A stretch of 64,000 nt of DNA, from positions 1-64,000 of the forward strand of contig JBBRQI010000004.1 in NCBI GenBank assembly GCA_038226665.1, given 5' to 3'. Of the stretch, positions 23,375 to 31,061 are shown one piece after another (within the stretch, counting starts at the first letter, position 1; every line of letters begins with the position of its first letter). Source of the DNA: SZAS-103 sp038226665. GTDB lineage: Bacteria > Pseudomonadota > Gammaproteobacteria > Xanthomonadales > Xanthomonadaceae. The translations under genes were made by a program, and so were the position numbers. The notes under the pieces were generated by a model. It saw only the letters and a program-made list of their open reading frames with translations. It had not been told where the DNA came from and ran no database searches.

Positions 23375-23998
23375 CTACAGCTTCGCGATCTCGTCGAGAC
23401 CCATCGCGCCCATGAACGCGTCGAGGTCGCCGATTTTGACCTTCCCGTGCGCCGGTTCGGCGATCGAGACGATCACGATCAGTTTGCCGGCCTTAATGAC
23501 CTTGCCGACATCGTCCGACTTGTAGATAGGGTAGTCCTTGAACTTGTCGGCGGTGGGCGCTTGGTAGCACCACTTGAGGTCGCCACGCTCGGCCTCGGGT
23601 TTCGCCGCCGCGTCCTTTGCGTCCTTCGACCGGCAGTCGACCATCTGGACCGAGTACCAGTAGTCCTTCTTGTCGATGAAGTTCACCATGCGACGACCGT
23701 CCATGTCCATCGCCGATGCGTCCTGCCAAGAGCCGGTCTCCGGCGCGCCGTTCGGCACGGGGAAGAAAATCGACGCCAGCTTCGCGAGCGGGATCGGATC
23801 GCCCGAAGCGGCCGCCGGCGCAGCGGAGTCGGCCGGTGGCGTCGCGGGAGGCGTTGCGGGTGGCGTCTCGGGGGGAGTCGCCATGACAGTACTCGATCCA
23901 GAATCCGCAGGCGGGGCCGTGTCCTCGTCCTTCTTGCTGCAACCCGCAAGGAGCGCAACCACAATCAGTACAGGCACAACGAAACGCTGAGCGATCAT
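23375..23998 (-). CDS. Lipoprotein, paralogue 2 of a tandem pair
   Basis: 207 residues, MIAQRFVVPVLIVVALLAGC then SKKDEDTAPPADSGS, a shorter T/P/A linker, and a mature domain with WYSVQMVDCRSKDAK and WCYQAPTADKFKDYPIY matching paralogue 1. The signal peptide and about 35 bases upstream (cttttctcctgaaattcacg) are nearly identical to those of paralogue 1, so the duplication included the ribosome binding region. An in-frame upstream ATG at 24076 is rejected because the duplicated start is at 23998. Confidence 0.75.
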   Translation of the reverse strand: MIAQRFVVPVLIVVALLAGCSKKDEDTAPPADSGSSTVMATPPETPPATPPATPPADSAAPAAASGDPIPLAKLASIFFPVPNGAPETGSWQDASAMDMDGRRMVNFIDKKDYWYSVQMVDCRSKDAKDAAAKPEAERGDLKWCYQAPTADKFKDYPIYKSDDVGKVIKAGKLIVIVSIAEPAHGKVKIGDLDAFMGAMGLDEIAKL

Positions 23999-24081
23999 GC
24001 TTTTCTCCTGAAATTCACGCGGGAGTTGATCACAAATCTTGCCCCTTCGCACATTTCTGCGAGCGGCTTTGTTCATTCGAA

Positions 24082-24747
24082 CTACTGAGTATTTTTCACG
24101 GACTCGATCGTCAATTTGGCGCTGGTCGCGGTCGCTTTGATGGTGATCCGCATTGGATCGTCCATGTCCGGCGGAAATTCACCGCGCCACAGCGCGAACC
24201 AGCCCTGAAAAATGATCGTGCCGTCTTTGGCAATCAAGGTGGGCGAAGTGATTTTGCCACCGTGTACCATTTTGGGTGTTGCCGTCTCGATGCCCGTGGC
24301 GGGAAACAGCCACGCAATCCGCTTCAGTGCGCTCGACGCATCCAGACCCGGGGTACCGAGCAGCGCAAACCAATCGCCCTTCTCGACGTGCGTCACCACA
24401 TGACCGGAACGGTCCATCGCAGCCCGATCCCAGAAATATCCGGGGCGCAACTCCTGCTGGAAAAAACCCCATTCGCCGACCCGTAGACTCACGTCTTCGC
24501 GAGGTTTGCCCTGGATCTTCTTGTGTTGCTGAACCAGCCACTCGGCATAGCGCGCCGAGTCTTCCGCGGGTACCGGTTTCAGATGCGGAGGCGGCTTTTC
24601 GATTGCCGGCGTGGCAGCGTTGCCTGGAGTTGCTGCCGCGACACCCGGCAAATAGGAACACGCCAACGCGCCGAACAAGAAAATCGCTGCTGCGATTTCA
24701 CGTACTTTTTTGGCGACTATCCGATGCTGAAAATGTTCGTCCATCAT
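24082..24747 (-). CDS. Exported hypothetical protein
   Basis: 221 residues from MMDEHFQHRIVAKKVREIAA, with a hydrophobic signal (AIFLFGALACSYLPGVAAA) that contains a possible lipobox LAC or a cut after VAAA. The mature part includes GEWGFFQQELRPGYFWDRAA and WLFPATGIETATPKMVHGGK. AGGAGA precedes the double ATG. Same strand as the two lipoproteins and probably the first gene of that transcript. No family recognised. Confidence 0.6.
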   Translation of the reverse strand: MMDEHFQHRIVAKKVREIAAAIFLFGALACSYLPGVAAATPGNAATPAIEKPPPHLKPVPAEDSARYAEWLVQQHKKIQGKPREDVSLRVGEWGFFQQELRPGYFWDRAAMDRSGHVVTHVEKGDWFALLGTPGLDASSALKRIAWLFPATGIETATPKMVHGGKITSPTLIAKDGTIIFQGWFALWRGEFPPDMDDPMRITIKATATSAKLTIESVKNTQ

Positions 24748-25072
24748 CTTCTCCTGAAGGAGTCCCACAGCGCCTCACGCTAACACGTGGCGAAGCGTTA
24801 CGCGGAGATTGAAGCGCGAGTCGGTTTTTGGATCTTGCGTACCCACCCGATCATGTAATTTTTCTGACATCGTGAGCTTGCCCGATTACCGCTTGACTGC
24901 GCCGGCCTTCTTGACGATGGCATGGGTAGCCATGGCGGGAGAAGGCTTGATCAGCGAGAGCGCGGCGCGATGGTTGAACCCGGCCGAAAGCTGTCGTTCG
25001 CGAATGACGCCTTCGGGTCGGACTGTGCCCTACGCACCTCGCTCGCCCGACATTGCGACTGCAAGCATAGAT
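24748..25072. other. Gap without supported gene
   Basis: About 325 bases between the exported protein and MITE copy B. Both strands have short open frames, but none has a ribosome binding site or a recognisable product. Confidence 0.5.
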
Positions 25073-25239
25073 GTCGGTCGATTCCGTTGAAAAACTCCCG
25101 GCGTTTCAAAAGAATCCCGAAGACGGTTCGGTCATCCGGAATTTGTTCTTTTACCTGTGGATATCGCACTCTCGTGGCTGATTTCGCGAACACAAGAGTG
25201 AGCGGGCGATTTTTTCAACACAATAGGCCTGAAGCGGAC
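25073..25239 (-). mobile_element. MITE-like element, copy B (inverted)
   Basis: Inverted copy of the element at 17052-17224, about 167 bases, with a well preserved right end (ttcaacacaataggcc) and a more worn left end. A 2-base indel and about a dozen substitutions separate the copies. Together the copies enclose about 7.8 kb. Confidence 0.7.
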
Positions 25240-25392
25240 CTTGGCAAGGACCAGCATTGGCATGAGTCCCCTCAACATCAAGGCTCCAGCGAGCACTGCA
25301 TAGACTCGCAATTGGGTGCTGGAACGAACAGACAGGTTTGGCCGACTCGGGCACGGTTGGCCCATGCGACCAATGAACGAACTTCTGATCAA
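25240..25392 (-). pseudogene. Possible gene start truncated by MITE copy B
   Basis: From an ATG at 25392 the minus strand reads a hydrophobic N-terminus (TQLRVYAVLAGALMLRGLMP) and then enters the MITE. It is divergent from the NmrA-like gene. It may be the 5' remnant of a membrane protein gene, but evidence is thin. Confidence 0.25.
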
Positions 25393-25457
25393 CGTGGGTC
25401 GGGCACCGCAATGAGGTGCGTGCGGCTATCGTCGCGCTCTTTTGCCGTCAGTGCGCC

Positions 25458-26360
25458 ATGATGAACGCGATGAATGCCGGACTGAAGAAACGGATCCTTG
25501 TGACCGGCGCCACGGGTCAGGTTGGCTCGGCCGTGATTGCGGCACTGCGTGCTGATGACCGCATCGTCGTTCGCGCGGGTGTGCGAAACGTCGCTACGGA
25601 GGCTGCGGCATGGAGTGGCGATGCGAGCGTGCAGCCAGTGGGCTTCGACTTTCTCGACCCCGCCAGTCAAAACGCTGCGCTGGCCGATTGCGACAGTCTC
25701 TTCCTGCTGCGTCCGCCGCAGCTCAACAGCGACTTCGGTGATGTGATCGCGCGAGCGCGACAACATGGCGTCAAGCACATTGTGTTCTTGTCGGTGCAGG
25801 GAGCGGAGCGCAATTGGTTCGTCCCGCACCACAAGATCGAACGGCGGCTGGTGTCCAGCGGCGTGCCGTACACGCTGCTGCGTCCGGCCTATTTCATGCA
25901 GAATTTTACCAGCGCGCTCAACGACGAATTGCTGCGCCGGCATCGCATCTATCTTCCCGCAGGAAACGCAAGGTTCACGCTCGTGGATGTCGGTGACATT
26001 GCCCGTGTGGCAGCCTTGGTACTGACGCAACCTGGAACGCAGCACCACGGGCAGGCATACACGTTAACGTCGGAAACGCCGCTGACGTTCCAGCAGATGG
26101 CCGCTCAGTTGACGACGGGGTTGGGCACGCCTATCACGTACGTATCGCCCAGCCCATGGCGCTTCTACCGTTCGCTGCGACGCGACGGTCGCGAGCCCGG
26201 CTTGATCCTCGTCATGCTGCTGTTGCACATGCTGCCGCGATTCACGGGCACGCCCGCCGTGACGCACACCGTGGCCGACTTGACCGGCCGAGCGCCGATC
26301 GAGTTCGCGCAATTCGTGGCGGCCCATCGGGACGAACTGCTCGGTGAGTCGGCTCGCTGA
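25458..26360 (+). CDS. NmrA-like NAD(P)-binding reductase
   Basis: 300 residues from MMNAMNAGLKKRILVTGATG. The glycine-rich Rossmann motif (TGATGQVGSAV) opens an atypical short-chain dehydrogenase fold of the NmrA/NAD(P)H-binding type, with FLSVQGAERNWFVPHHKIER and YTLLRPAYFMQNF as in that family. The active-site lysine of SDRs is replaced by the pattern HHKIE common in NmrA-like proteins. It may sense redox state or reduce a quinone; substrate unknown. ATGs at 25458, 25461 and 25470 are all possible starts. It lies in the accessory block. Confidence 0.85.
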   Translation: MMNAMNAGLKKRILVTGATGQVGSAVIAALRADDRIVVRAGVRNVATEAAAWSGDASVQPVGFDFLDPASQNAALADCDSLFLLRPPQLNSDFGDVIARARQHGVKHIVFLSVQGAERNWFVPHHKIERRLVSSGVPYTLLRPAYFMQNFTSALNDELLRRHRIYLPAGNARFTLVDVGDIARVAALVLTQPGTQHHGQAYTLTSETPLTFQQMAAQLTTGLGTPITYVSPSPWRFYRSLRRDGREPGLILVMLLLHMLPRFTGTPAVTHTVADLTGRAPIEFAQFVAAHRDELLGESAR

Positions 26361-26390
26361 GATCGCGGACGCCGGTGCCTGACGCGGGCC

Positions 26391-26520
26391 CTATTCCTTC
26401 TTGCCGCGGTACCCCTGCGCCATCTCCACCGAGTAGCCATCCGGATCGAACGCCGTCATGGAACGCTCCCATGGCTCATCGTGCGACGCGGCGAAACTCG
26501 TCTGGCTTGCTGCCGCGGGC
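26391..26520 (-). pseudogene. VOC (glyoxalase) family remnant
   Basis: The minus strand ends with TSFAASHDEPWERSMTAFDP, DGYSVEMAQGYRGKKE and a TAG, the C-terminal strand pattern (F-x-DPDGY-x-x-E) of vicinal oxygen chelate proteins. No matching N-terminal half precedes it in frame. It is a decayed gene in the accessory block. Confidence 0.45.
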
Positions 26521-26840
26521 ATGCGAACGTACCGCTCAGACGCCGATGGCAATCTCACGTCCCAATCAGCCGTTGCGCGACATATGCACTGCTGCATTGA
26601 GATCTTTGCCAACGCCGACGATCATCGACCAACTCAATTCGCCGTCATTTGCTTGCTGTTGTGGAGTCAGTGCGTTGCGGAGAGTGCTCATCATGAGCAC
26701 GATATGGGAACACGCACCGATAGAGCAAGGCAAAATCGCGATGCGTTCGGTCTCCATCTCCAAGGTCTGATTTTCACAATTGCTTCATGACCTTGGGCCA
26801 AAAGAACAGGGCCCATCGTCCCTCATGTTCCCTCTTTTGA

Positions 26841-26860
26841 AAGTATCGTTATTGATACTT
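26841..26860. promoter_or_regulatory. Palindrome near the right end of the accessory block
   Basis: AAGTATC-GTTATT-GATACTT is a perfect 7-bp inverted repeat in an AT-rich stretch about 60 bases from the mutS remnant. It could be an operator, or a binding site belonging to the element end. No neighbouring regulator gene is seen. Confidence 0.35.
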
Positions 26861-26919
26861 CAGCGCAGCCGCTCTAACTACTAAACAAGCTGCAATGCGG
26901 CTTTCAGCATTAAATTCAT

Positions 26920-26930
26920 ATACTGGCGCA
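26920..26930 (-). repeat. 11-bp direct repeat, right copy
   Basis: ATACTGGCGCA, identical in sequence, orientation and reading frame to 16785-16795 within mutS. Candidate right crossover of the accessory block. Confidence 0.55.
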
Positions 26931-27001
26931 TCAGCGGGGTGTGTTCGGTCGCTTTTTCAGCGCCTGCTGCGATGCTGTTTGCCCCGTTCTTGTTCGCCAC
27001 G
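26920..27001 (-). pseudogene. Remnant of the original mutS 5' end
   Basis: From a GTG at 27001 the minus strand reads NSIAAGAEKATEHTPLMRQY, then leaves homology (MNLMLKAALQLV, stop at 26881). EK-x-TEHTPLM-x-QY is the normal start of Xanthomonad MutS. The intact mutS at 14226-16829 has the diverged start ELEHSPVLRQYF. The remnant therefore looks like the ancestral start, cut after the tyrosine codon. Confidence 0.7.
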
Positions 27002-27132
27002 TTCGAAAGCTCGTTCCAGCACGACAGATGATGATCATTGTGCCGGAAAGGTCGGGTCGCTGCCTGCGACAGCGCCATTAGCGTGGCAGGATGCGTACTT
27101 CGGAATCGCTGGATCGGACGCAAAGGGCTGGC

Positions 27133-28086
27133 ATGCCAATCGCAAGCAAACACGGTCCGTTGGTGGAGCCGTTCTTCGACACGGACACCGGCACCTTCAG
27201 CTACGTGGTGTACGACGATGCGGGCGGCACGGCGGCGATCGTCGATCCGGTGCTCGATTACGACGCGGTCTCGGCACGCACCGCGACCAGATCGGCCGAT
27301 GCATTGCTCGCGTTCGTGCACGCGCAACGTTTGACCGTCGAGTGGATCCTCGAAACCCATGCGCATGCCGACCATCTGAGCGCGGGCGGATATCTGCGCG
27401 ATCAGCTTGGTGCAAAGCTCGCGATCGGGCGCGGCATCATCGACGTGCAGGCGCGCTTCAAGACGTTGTTCGGCTTGGGCGATGAATTCCTCGCGGACGG
27501 GAGCCAGTTCGATCGTTTGTTCGATGACGGCGACGCATTCTGGATCGGGCAATGCGAAGCGCACGTACTCGCGACGCCGGGCCACACCGGCGACAGCCTG
27601 ACGTATGTCATCGGCGATGCAGTCTTTATCGGCGACACGTTGTTCGCACCGGAAACCGGAACCGCGCGCTGCGATTTCCCGGGTGGCGACGCAGTTTGCC
27701 TGTACGCATCGATCCGGAAAATCCTCGCATTGCCGGCGGATACGCGCTTGTTCCTGTGCCACGACTATCCACCGGAAAGCAGAGGGCCGATTGCCGAATC
27801 GTCGATCGCCGCGCAGGTGCAGGACAATATCCACATCGGCGGGTGCGCAAGCGATGAGGCATTCGTCGCGATGCGCACCGCGCGCGATGCGGGATTGCCG
27901 GCCCCGCGTCTGCTGCTGCCAGCGCTGCAGGTCAACCTGCGTGGAGGGCGATTGCCCGGAGTCGAAGCCAACGGCATCGCGTATCTCAGGTTGCCGTTGA
28001 ACCAGATCGGGTGCGAGCCTAAAAATGCCTGGACGGCAGATAATGGTCGTCGCGTGGGCTATCGGGCGACAAGCCATGATGCATAG
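27133..28086 (+). CDS. MBL-fold hydrolase, persulfide dioxygenase-like (Blh/ETHE1 type)
   Basis: 317 residues from MPIASKHGPLVEPFFDTDTG. Metal-binding motifs are THAHADHLSAG, TPGHTGDSLTY, GDTLF and FLCHDYPP. The opening F-D-x-x-T-G-T-F-S-Y-V-V and the DPVLDYD segment are those of the Blh subgroup, which oxidises persulfide sulfur in sulfide detoxification and is often controlled by BigR-type repressors. No rhodanese domain or repressor gene is next to it. The ATG at 27133 is chosen because conservation starts there. It is divergent from the mutS remnant and is probably core. Confidence 0.88.
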   Translation: MPIASKHGPLVEPFFDTDTGTFSYVVYDDAGGTAAIVDPVLDYDAVSARTATRSADALLAFVHAQRLTVEWILETHAHADHLSAGGYLRDQLGAKLAIGRGIIDVQARFKTLFGLGDEFLADGSQFDRLFDDGDAFWIGQCEAHVLATPGHTGDSLTYVIGDAVFIGDTLFAPETGTARCDFPGGDAVCLYASIRKILALPADTRLFLCHDYPPESRGPIAESSIAAQVQDNIHIGGCASDEAFVAMRTARDAGLPAPRLLLPALQVNLRGGRLPGVEANGIAYLRLPLNQIGCEPKNAWTADNGRRVGYRATSHDA

Positions 28087-28136
28087 GCCATATCGTGCGC
28101 CCTCGCCAGGATCATCCTCAGCCGATCGAAACTTTG

Positions 28137-28667
28137 ATGCCAATGCAGATGACCAAGACTCCAATCATTCCGGACGATGCTGCGCTCCGCGAACTCGCGC
28201 AACGCGTCGGTGAATCGTTGCAATCGCACGGCCTGATGCTGGTCACCGCCGAGAGTTGCACCGGCGGCTGGATCGCCAAGACCGTCACCGATACCGCAGG
28301 CAGCTCAGAGTGGTTCGATTGCGGGCTTGCCGCATACAGCTACGAGGCCAAGCAGGCATTGCTCGGCGTGCGCCCGCAAACGTTGGAAAAACACGGTGCC
28401 GTGAGTCGCGAGACGGTGCTTGAAATGGTGTCTGGCGCGCTGAGCCATTCGGGTGGAACCATCGCGGTCGCGGTGACCGGCATCGCCGGACCTGGCGGCG
28501 GCACGCACGATAAACCGGTCGGCACGGTCTGGATCGGATGGAAGCGACGCGGCGGCGATCCGCGCGCAGAAGTCTTCCATTTCGATGGCGATCGCGAAGC
28601 GGTGCGCCGGCAGACGGTGGCCGCGGCGCTACAAGGGCTTGAGCGGTTGTCGGGCCCCCTTGGCTGA
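28137..28667 (+). CDS. pncC: Nicotinamide-nucleotide amidase, CinA C-terminal type
   Basis: 176 residues. The CinA-C domain is complete: LMLVTAESCTGGWIAKTVTD, SSEWFDCGLAAYSYEAKQAL, GAVSRETVLEM and AVAVTGIAGPGGGT. It deamidates NMN to nicotinic acid mononucleotide in pyridine nucleotide recycling. In Xanthomonadales it is usually followed by lexA and recA; here 2.4 kb of restriction-modification genes intervene. ATGs at 28137, 28143 and 28149 are possible starts. Confidence 0.92.
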   Translation: MPMQMTKTPIIPDDAALRELAQRVGESLQSHGLMLVTAESCTGGWIAKTVTDTAGSSEWFDCGLAAYSYEAKQALLGVRPQTLEKHGAVSRETVLEMVSGALSHSGGTIAVAVTGIAGPGGGTHDKPVGTVWIGWKRRGGDPRAEVFHFDGDREAVRRQTVAAALQGLERLSGPLG

Positions 28668-29087
28668 TCGTGGCAAGGCTGACTGACTCAAAAACCTTAC
28701 AAGGCGTTTTCGCGTTCTGGCCTCGTCCCGTATTTCGCACTCCCAAACGAGCAACGTTTTCCAGCCAAGCAAATCTAGTTCCGCCAGATGTTCGATGTCG
28801 CGGCGGCGGTTGCGCGCGATCTAGTCACTCCAGTATTAGGCCATTGGCAACCGGCCTGCGGTCGCCGCGCGGGCAATCGTGTCCATGCCAGAAACAGCCG
28901 TGGACGATGATCGCCTTCTTGATCCGATGAAGGCGATATCCGGCTTCCCGAGAATGTCTGCGGGGTGCAACGGATAACCGTGATGGCCAAGCTCCGGGAG
29001 CAGGTGGCGAACAGCGAGTTCCGGCGCAGCATCGCGGGAGCGAACCGCACGCATGGTGCGGCTGCGTTGCTCGAGGGATCCTTCCAT
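28629..29087 (-). pseudogene. vsr (very short patch repair endonuclease), decayed
   Basis: MEGSLEQRSRTMRAVRSRDA opens as Vsr does and continues DILGKPDIAFIGSR; one base over, near 28905, it reads KKAIIVHGCFWHGHDCPRGD, the Vsr catalytic signature. After a second shift near 28840 it gives YWSD, an in-frame TAG, then IARNRRRDIEHLAELDLLGW and KTLLVWECEIRDE. So two frameshifts and one nonsense codon destroy it. The 3' end overlaps pncC by 38 bases. It follows the methyltransferase/nuclease operon and once protected it from T:G mutations. Confidence 0.85.
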
Positions 29088-29090
29088 CGC

Positions 29091-29849
29091 TCAGTCTTCC
29101 GCGCCGGCTTCGTCCTGATCTTCGTACTCAGCCAATACGGATCCGATCAATCGTTCAATGTTGATGGCGGATGGGTCGGGTTCGGGCTTTCCCTCGGCCT
29201 GCGCGAGGCGCGTGGCTGTCAAATATGCGAGACGGACAGCTTGAATGACCAAGACACGCCGCAATCCATCCGAGACTTCGCCGCGTTCGTGGACGACTGC
29301 CGCGAGCCTGGAGATAGTGTCGGAACGGCGCGCTATGCGTGTATCAGGATGCCCAAGATTCTTCCTTGTTTCTTCCGTAATCAGAGTGAACTTTTCGCTG
29401 GGAGGAAGCGGTATAGACGCCGATCGTGGCGGTATCTTCTCGTTGAGAATGGCCTTGAAGCGACTTGCCTTGATGGCTTCCAGGTAAACGGCGTATTCCG
29501 CGGCATCAAGCATCGTCTTGGCGACTCTGTCGGTGGCGTTTTTATCTTCAAGTTCCCATAGGGGCCACAGTCGCATTGCGGCGACTTCGAAGATGTCCAA
29601 CACCCGCATCGCTACGGCGTCTGTACGTTGATTCGTGAGGTGTCGCCGAACGCGTGTTCTCAATTGCTCATTTGTTTGTCCGACGTAGATTGGTTCTCCG
29701 TCGTAGTCGAAAAAGGCGTAAACGCCCCACCTTGCGTTGGCCCACGTGCGCCCATGGTCGTCTTTTTGTTCAAGTGCGACCGCGAGCAAGTTTCGGAATT
29801 CCTGAACCTGATTGGTGGGTAGTCCGGATTTTTTTGGCTTTTTATTCAT
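29091..29849 (-). CDS. GIY-YIG nuclease, putative type II restriction enzyme
   Basis: 252 residues. The GIY-YIG core is RWGVYAFFDYDGEPIYVGQT (GVY 42-44, YVG 55-57), followed by LRTRVRRHL with the catalytic arginine and, further on, LDAAEYAVYLEAI with a candidate catalytic glutamate and NEKIPPRS. The start overlaps the methyltransferase stop as ATGA. A cytosine methyltransferase directly coupled to a nuclease, with a vsr relic behind, is the layout of a type II restriction-modification system in which this protein would be the endonuclease. Closest subgroup not assigned; a homing or repair nuclease is less likely in this context. Confidence 0.8.
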   Translation of the reverse strand: MNKKPKKSGLPTNQVQEFRNLLAVALEQKDDHGRTWANARWGVYAFFDYDGEPIYVGQTNEQLRTRVRRHLTNQRTDAVAMRVLDIFEVAAMRLWPLWELEDKNATDRVAKTMLDAAEYAVYLEAIKASRFKAILNEKIPPRSASIPLPPSEKFTLITEETRKNLGHPDTRIARRSDTISRLAAVVHERGEVSDGLRRVLVIQAVRLAYLTATRLAQAEGKPEPDPSAINIERLIGSVLAEYEDQDEAGAED

Positions 29850-30988
29850 GCGGCTCTTGTCTTTGGAAATGCGCCGAGCAGCGGTTCCAGCAAGTGTTCG
29901 GCAAGATGACGCACCACAGGAACGGCAACACCGTCGCCTGCGAGGTGATAGGCGGCGTTGTAGTTCTTGGGGAGAAGATAGGAGTCGGGCAATCCCATCA
30001 ACCGCGCCGCCTCGCGTGGCGACAACAAGCGGGAACGAATGTTCTTGCCATCTACTACCATAATGACTTGGCGACTGGAGCCACCGGCCGGCGTGCGCAA
30101 ACAGCCGGCCACGTCATCGAACCGGATTTCGGCGCGTTGCACTTTCATGCCGCTGGCTTCATCCATCCGGGTGCGCTTGTAGATCGTCCCGACCACGCGT
30201 TTGCCAGCCTTGGCGACGGACTCGACCTTAGCGCGGTTGAGCGGACTCATCATGTCGAGGAGTTGTTGCGTTTCTTTGGGCAAATGCCATGTAACGCCGA
30301 CAGGCTCGTCCTCAACTAAGTCCGCAAAGGTGGTCGTCCGCTTCTGAGGCCTGGGTAACTTCCACCACACCCATGCGCGACGCACGGAGGCGGGAAGTTT
30401 GTTATAGGCATCGATCAACGCAGGCGGACACCATTCCGCATTTGGGTCGGTGGTCGTTAGCGACTGATCCAGCACCATCGAAGCGTGAATCCCAACAACG
30501 AACAGGCGCGGACGTGATTGCGGCACAAATCCCAATGCGTTGATAACAATGGCTCCCAAGCGATAGTCAGCTTTCGCCATGGCGGTGCCGATAGCAGCGA
30601 AGTCCTTGCCATCGTGTGAACTGAGCGCGCCTAACACGTTTTCAAGCACGATCAGCCGAGGAGCGCGGCGTTCACGGCTCAAGCTTTTCATAAGATTCCA
30701 GAACGGCCAGAACGCTCCCGAGCGCTCACCGCTCAAACCGGCTCCGGCTCCCGCCAGAGAGAGGTCTTGGCAAGGGAACGAGGCCCATGCAAGGTCGGCC
30801 TGACCAGGAAGATCGGCGGGTTCAACTTTCGCGACGTCGCATTCCAAGAGATTCGCGTTTCCCCAGTTGGCGGCGTAGATCGAGGCTTTGACTGGATCGA
30901 AATCGTTGGAGCATAGGCAAGTCCAATGCGGGCCAAGGCCAGCTCTGGCCATTCCTCCTCCCGCGAAGAACTCGAAAAAAGTGGCCAT
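29846..30988 (-). CDS. DNA cytosine-5 methyltransferase
   Basis: 380 residues from MATFFEFFAGGGMARAGLGP. Motif I FFAGGG, motif IV FPCQDLS with catalytic C73, motif VI LENVLG (116-120), motif VIII QSRPRLFVVG (157 on), motif IX RLLSPREAARLMGLPDSY and motif X GDGVAVPVV are all present, so it should be active. The target recognition region lies between about 180 and 290. GGAGATCCTCAG supplies the ribosome binding site. First gene of the restriction-modification operon, divergent from lexA, with the LexA operator 53 bases upstream of its start. Confidence 0.93.
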   Translation of the reverse strand: MATFFEFFAGGGMARAGLGPHWTCLCSNDFDPVKASIYAANWGNANLLECDVAKVEPADLPGQADLAWASFPCQDLSLAGAGAGLSGERSGAFWPFWNLMKSLSRERRAPRLIVLENVLGALSSHDGKDFAAIGTAMAKADYRLGAIVINALGFVPQSRPRLFVVGIHASMVLDQSLTTTDPNAEWCPPALIDAYNKLPASVRRAWVWWKLPRPQKRTTTFADLVEDEPVGVTWHLPKETQQLLDMMSPLNRAKVESVAKAGKRVVGTIYKRTRMDEASGMKVQRAEIRFDDVAGCLRTPAGGSSRQVIMVVDGKNIRSRLLSPREAARLMGLPDSYLLPKNYNAAYHLAGDGVAVPVVRHLAEHLLEPLLGAFPKTRAA

Positions 30989-31023
30989 CTGAGGATCTCC
31001 TCCATGAATTGTGTCTTGACTTG

Positions 31024-31053
31024 TTGACAGTAGCAAATCATTAGTAGTATTAC
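31024..31053 (+). promoter_or_regulatory. Likely lexA promoter
   Basis: TTGACA at 31024-31029 and TATTAC at 31048-31053 (spacing 18) fit a sigma-70 promoter whose -10 lies inside the LexA operator. Transcription would start only a few bases before, or at, the lexA start codon, so the mRNA is expected to be leaderless or nearly so. Confidence 0.55.
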
Positions 31054-31059
31054 TACTAA
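31041..31059 (+). promoter_or_regulatory. LexA operator (SOS box)
   Basis: TTAGTAGTATTACTACTAA is a perfect 9+1+9 palindrome and is the exact complement of the published Xanthomonas LexA box. It ends 2 bases before the lexA ATG and covers the -10 region, so LexA should repress its own gene. It may also influence the divergent methyltransferase operon. Confidence 0.92.
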
Positions 31060-31061
31060 TC

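Larger units (their letters stand above)
16785..26930. mobile_element. Accessory block inserted at the mutS 5' end
   Basis: About 10.1 kb separate the intact mutS from a remnant of the mutS 5' end near pncC. Both lie on the minus strand and share an 11-bp core, so removing the block between the cores would join the remnant N-terminus (EKATEHTPLMRQY) in frame to the MutS body (FAAKAEHPD). The content is accessory: MITE-like repeats, unknown proteins, pseudogenes, an NmrA-like reductase. No integrase or transposase is visible, so mobility would be lost or dependent on other functions. The element interpretation is inference; the repeat and remnant are seen. Confidence 0.5.

Noticed and set aside
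17052..25239. Calling the segment a true composite transposon
   Set aside because: No transposase and no target duplication are visible, so only the repeats are annotated as mobile sequence.
26566..26763. 65-residue minus-strand ORF
   Set aside because: No family, no ribosome binding site, and it lies in a stretch of decayed sequence.
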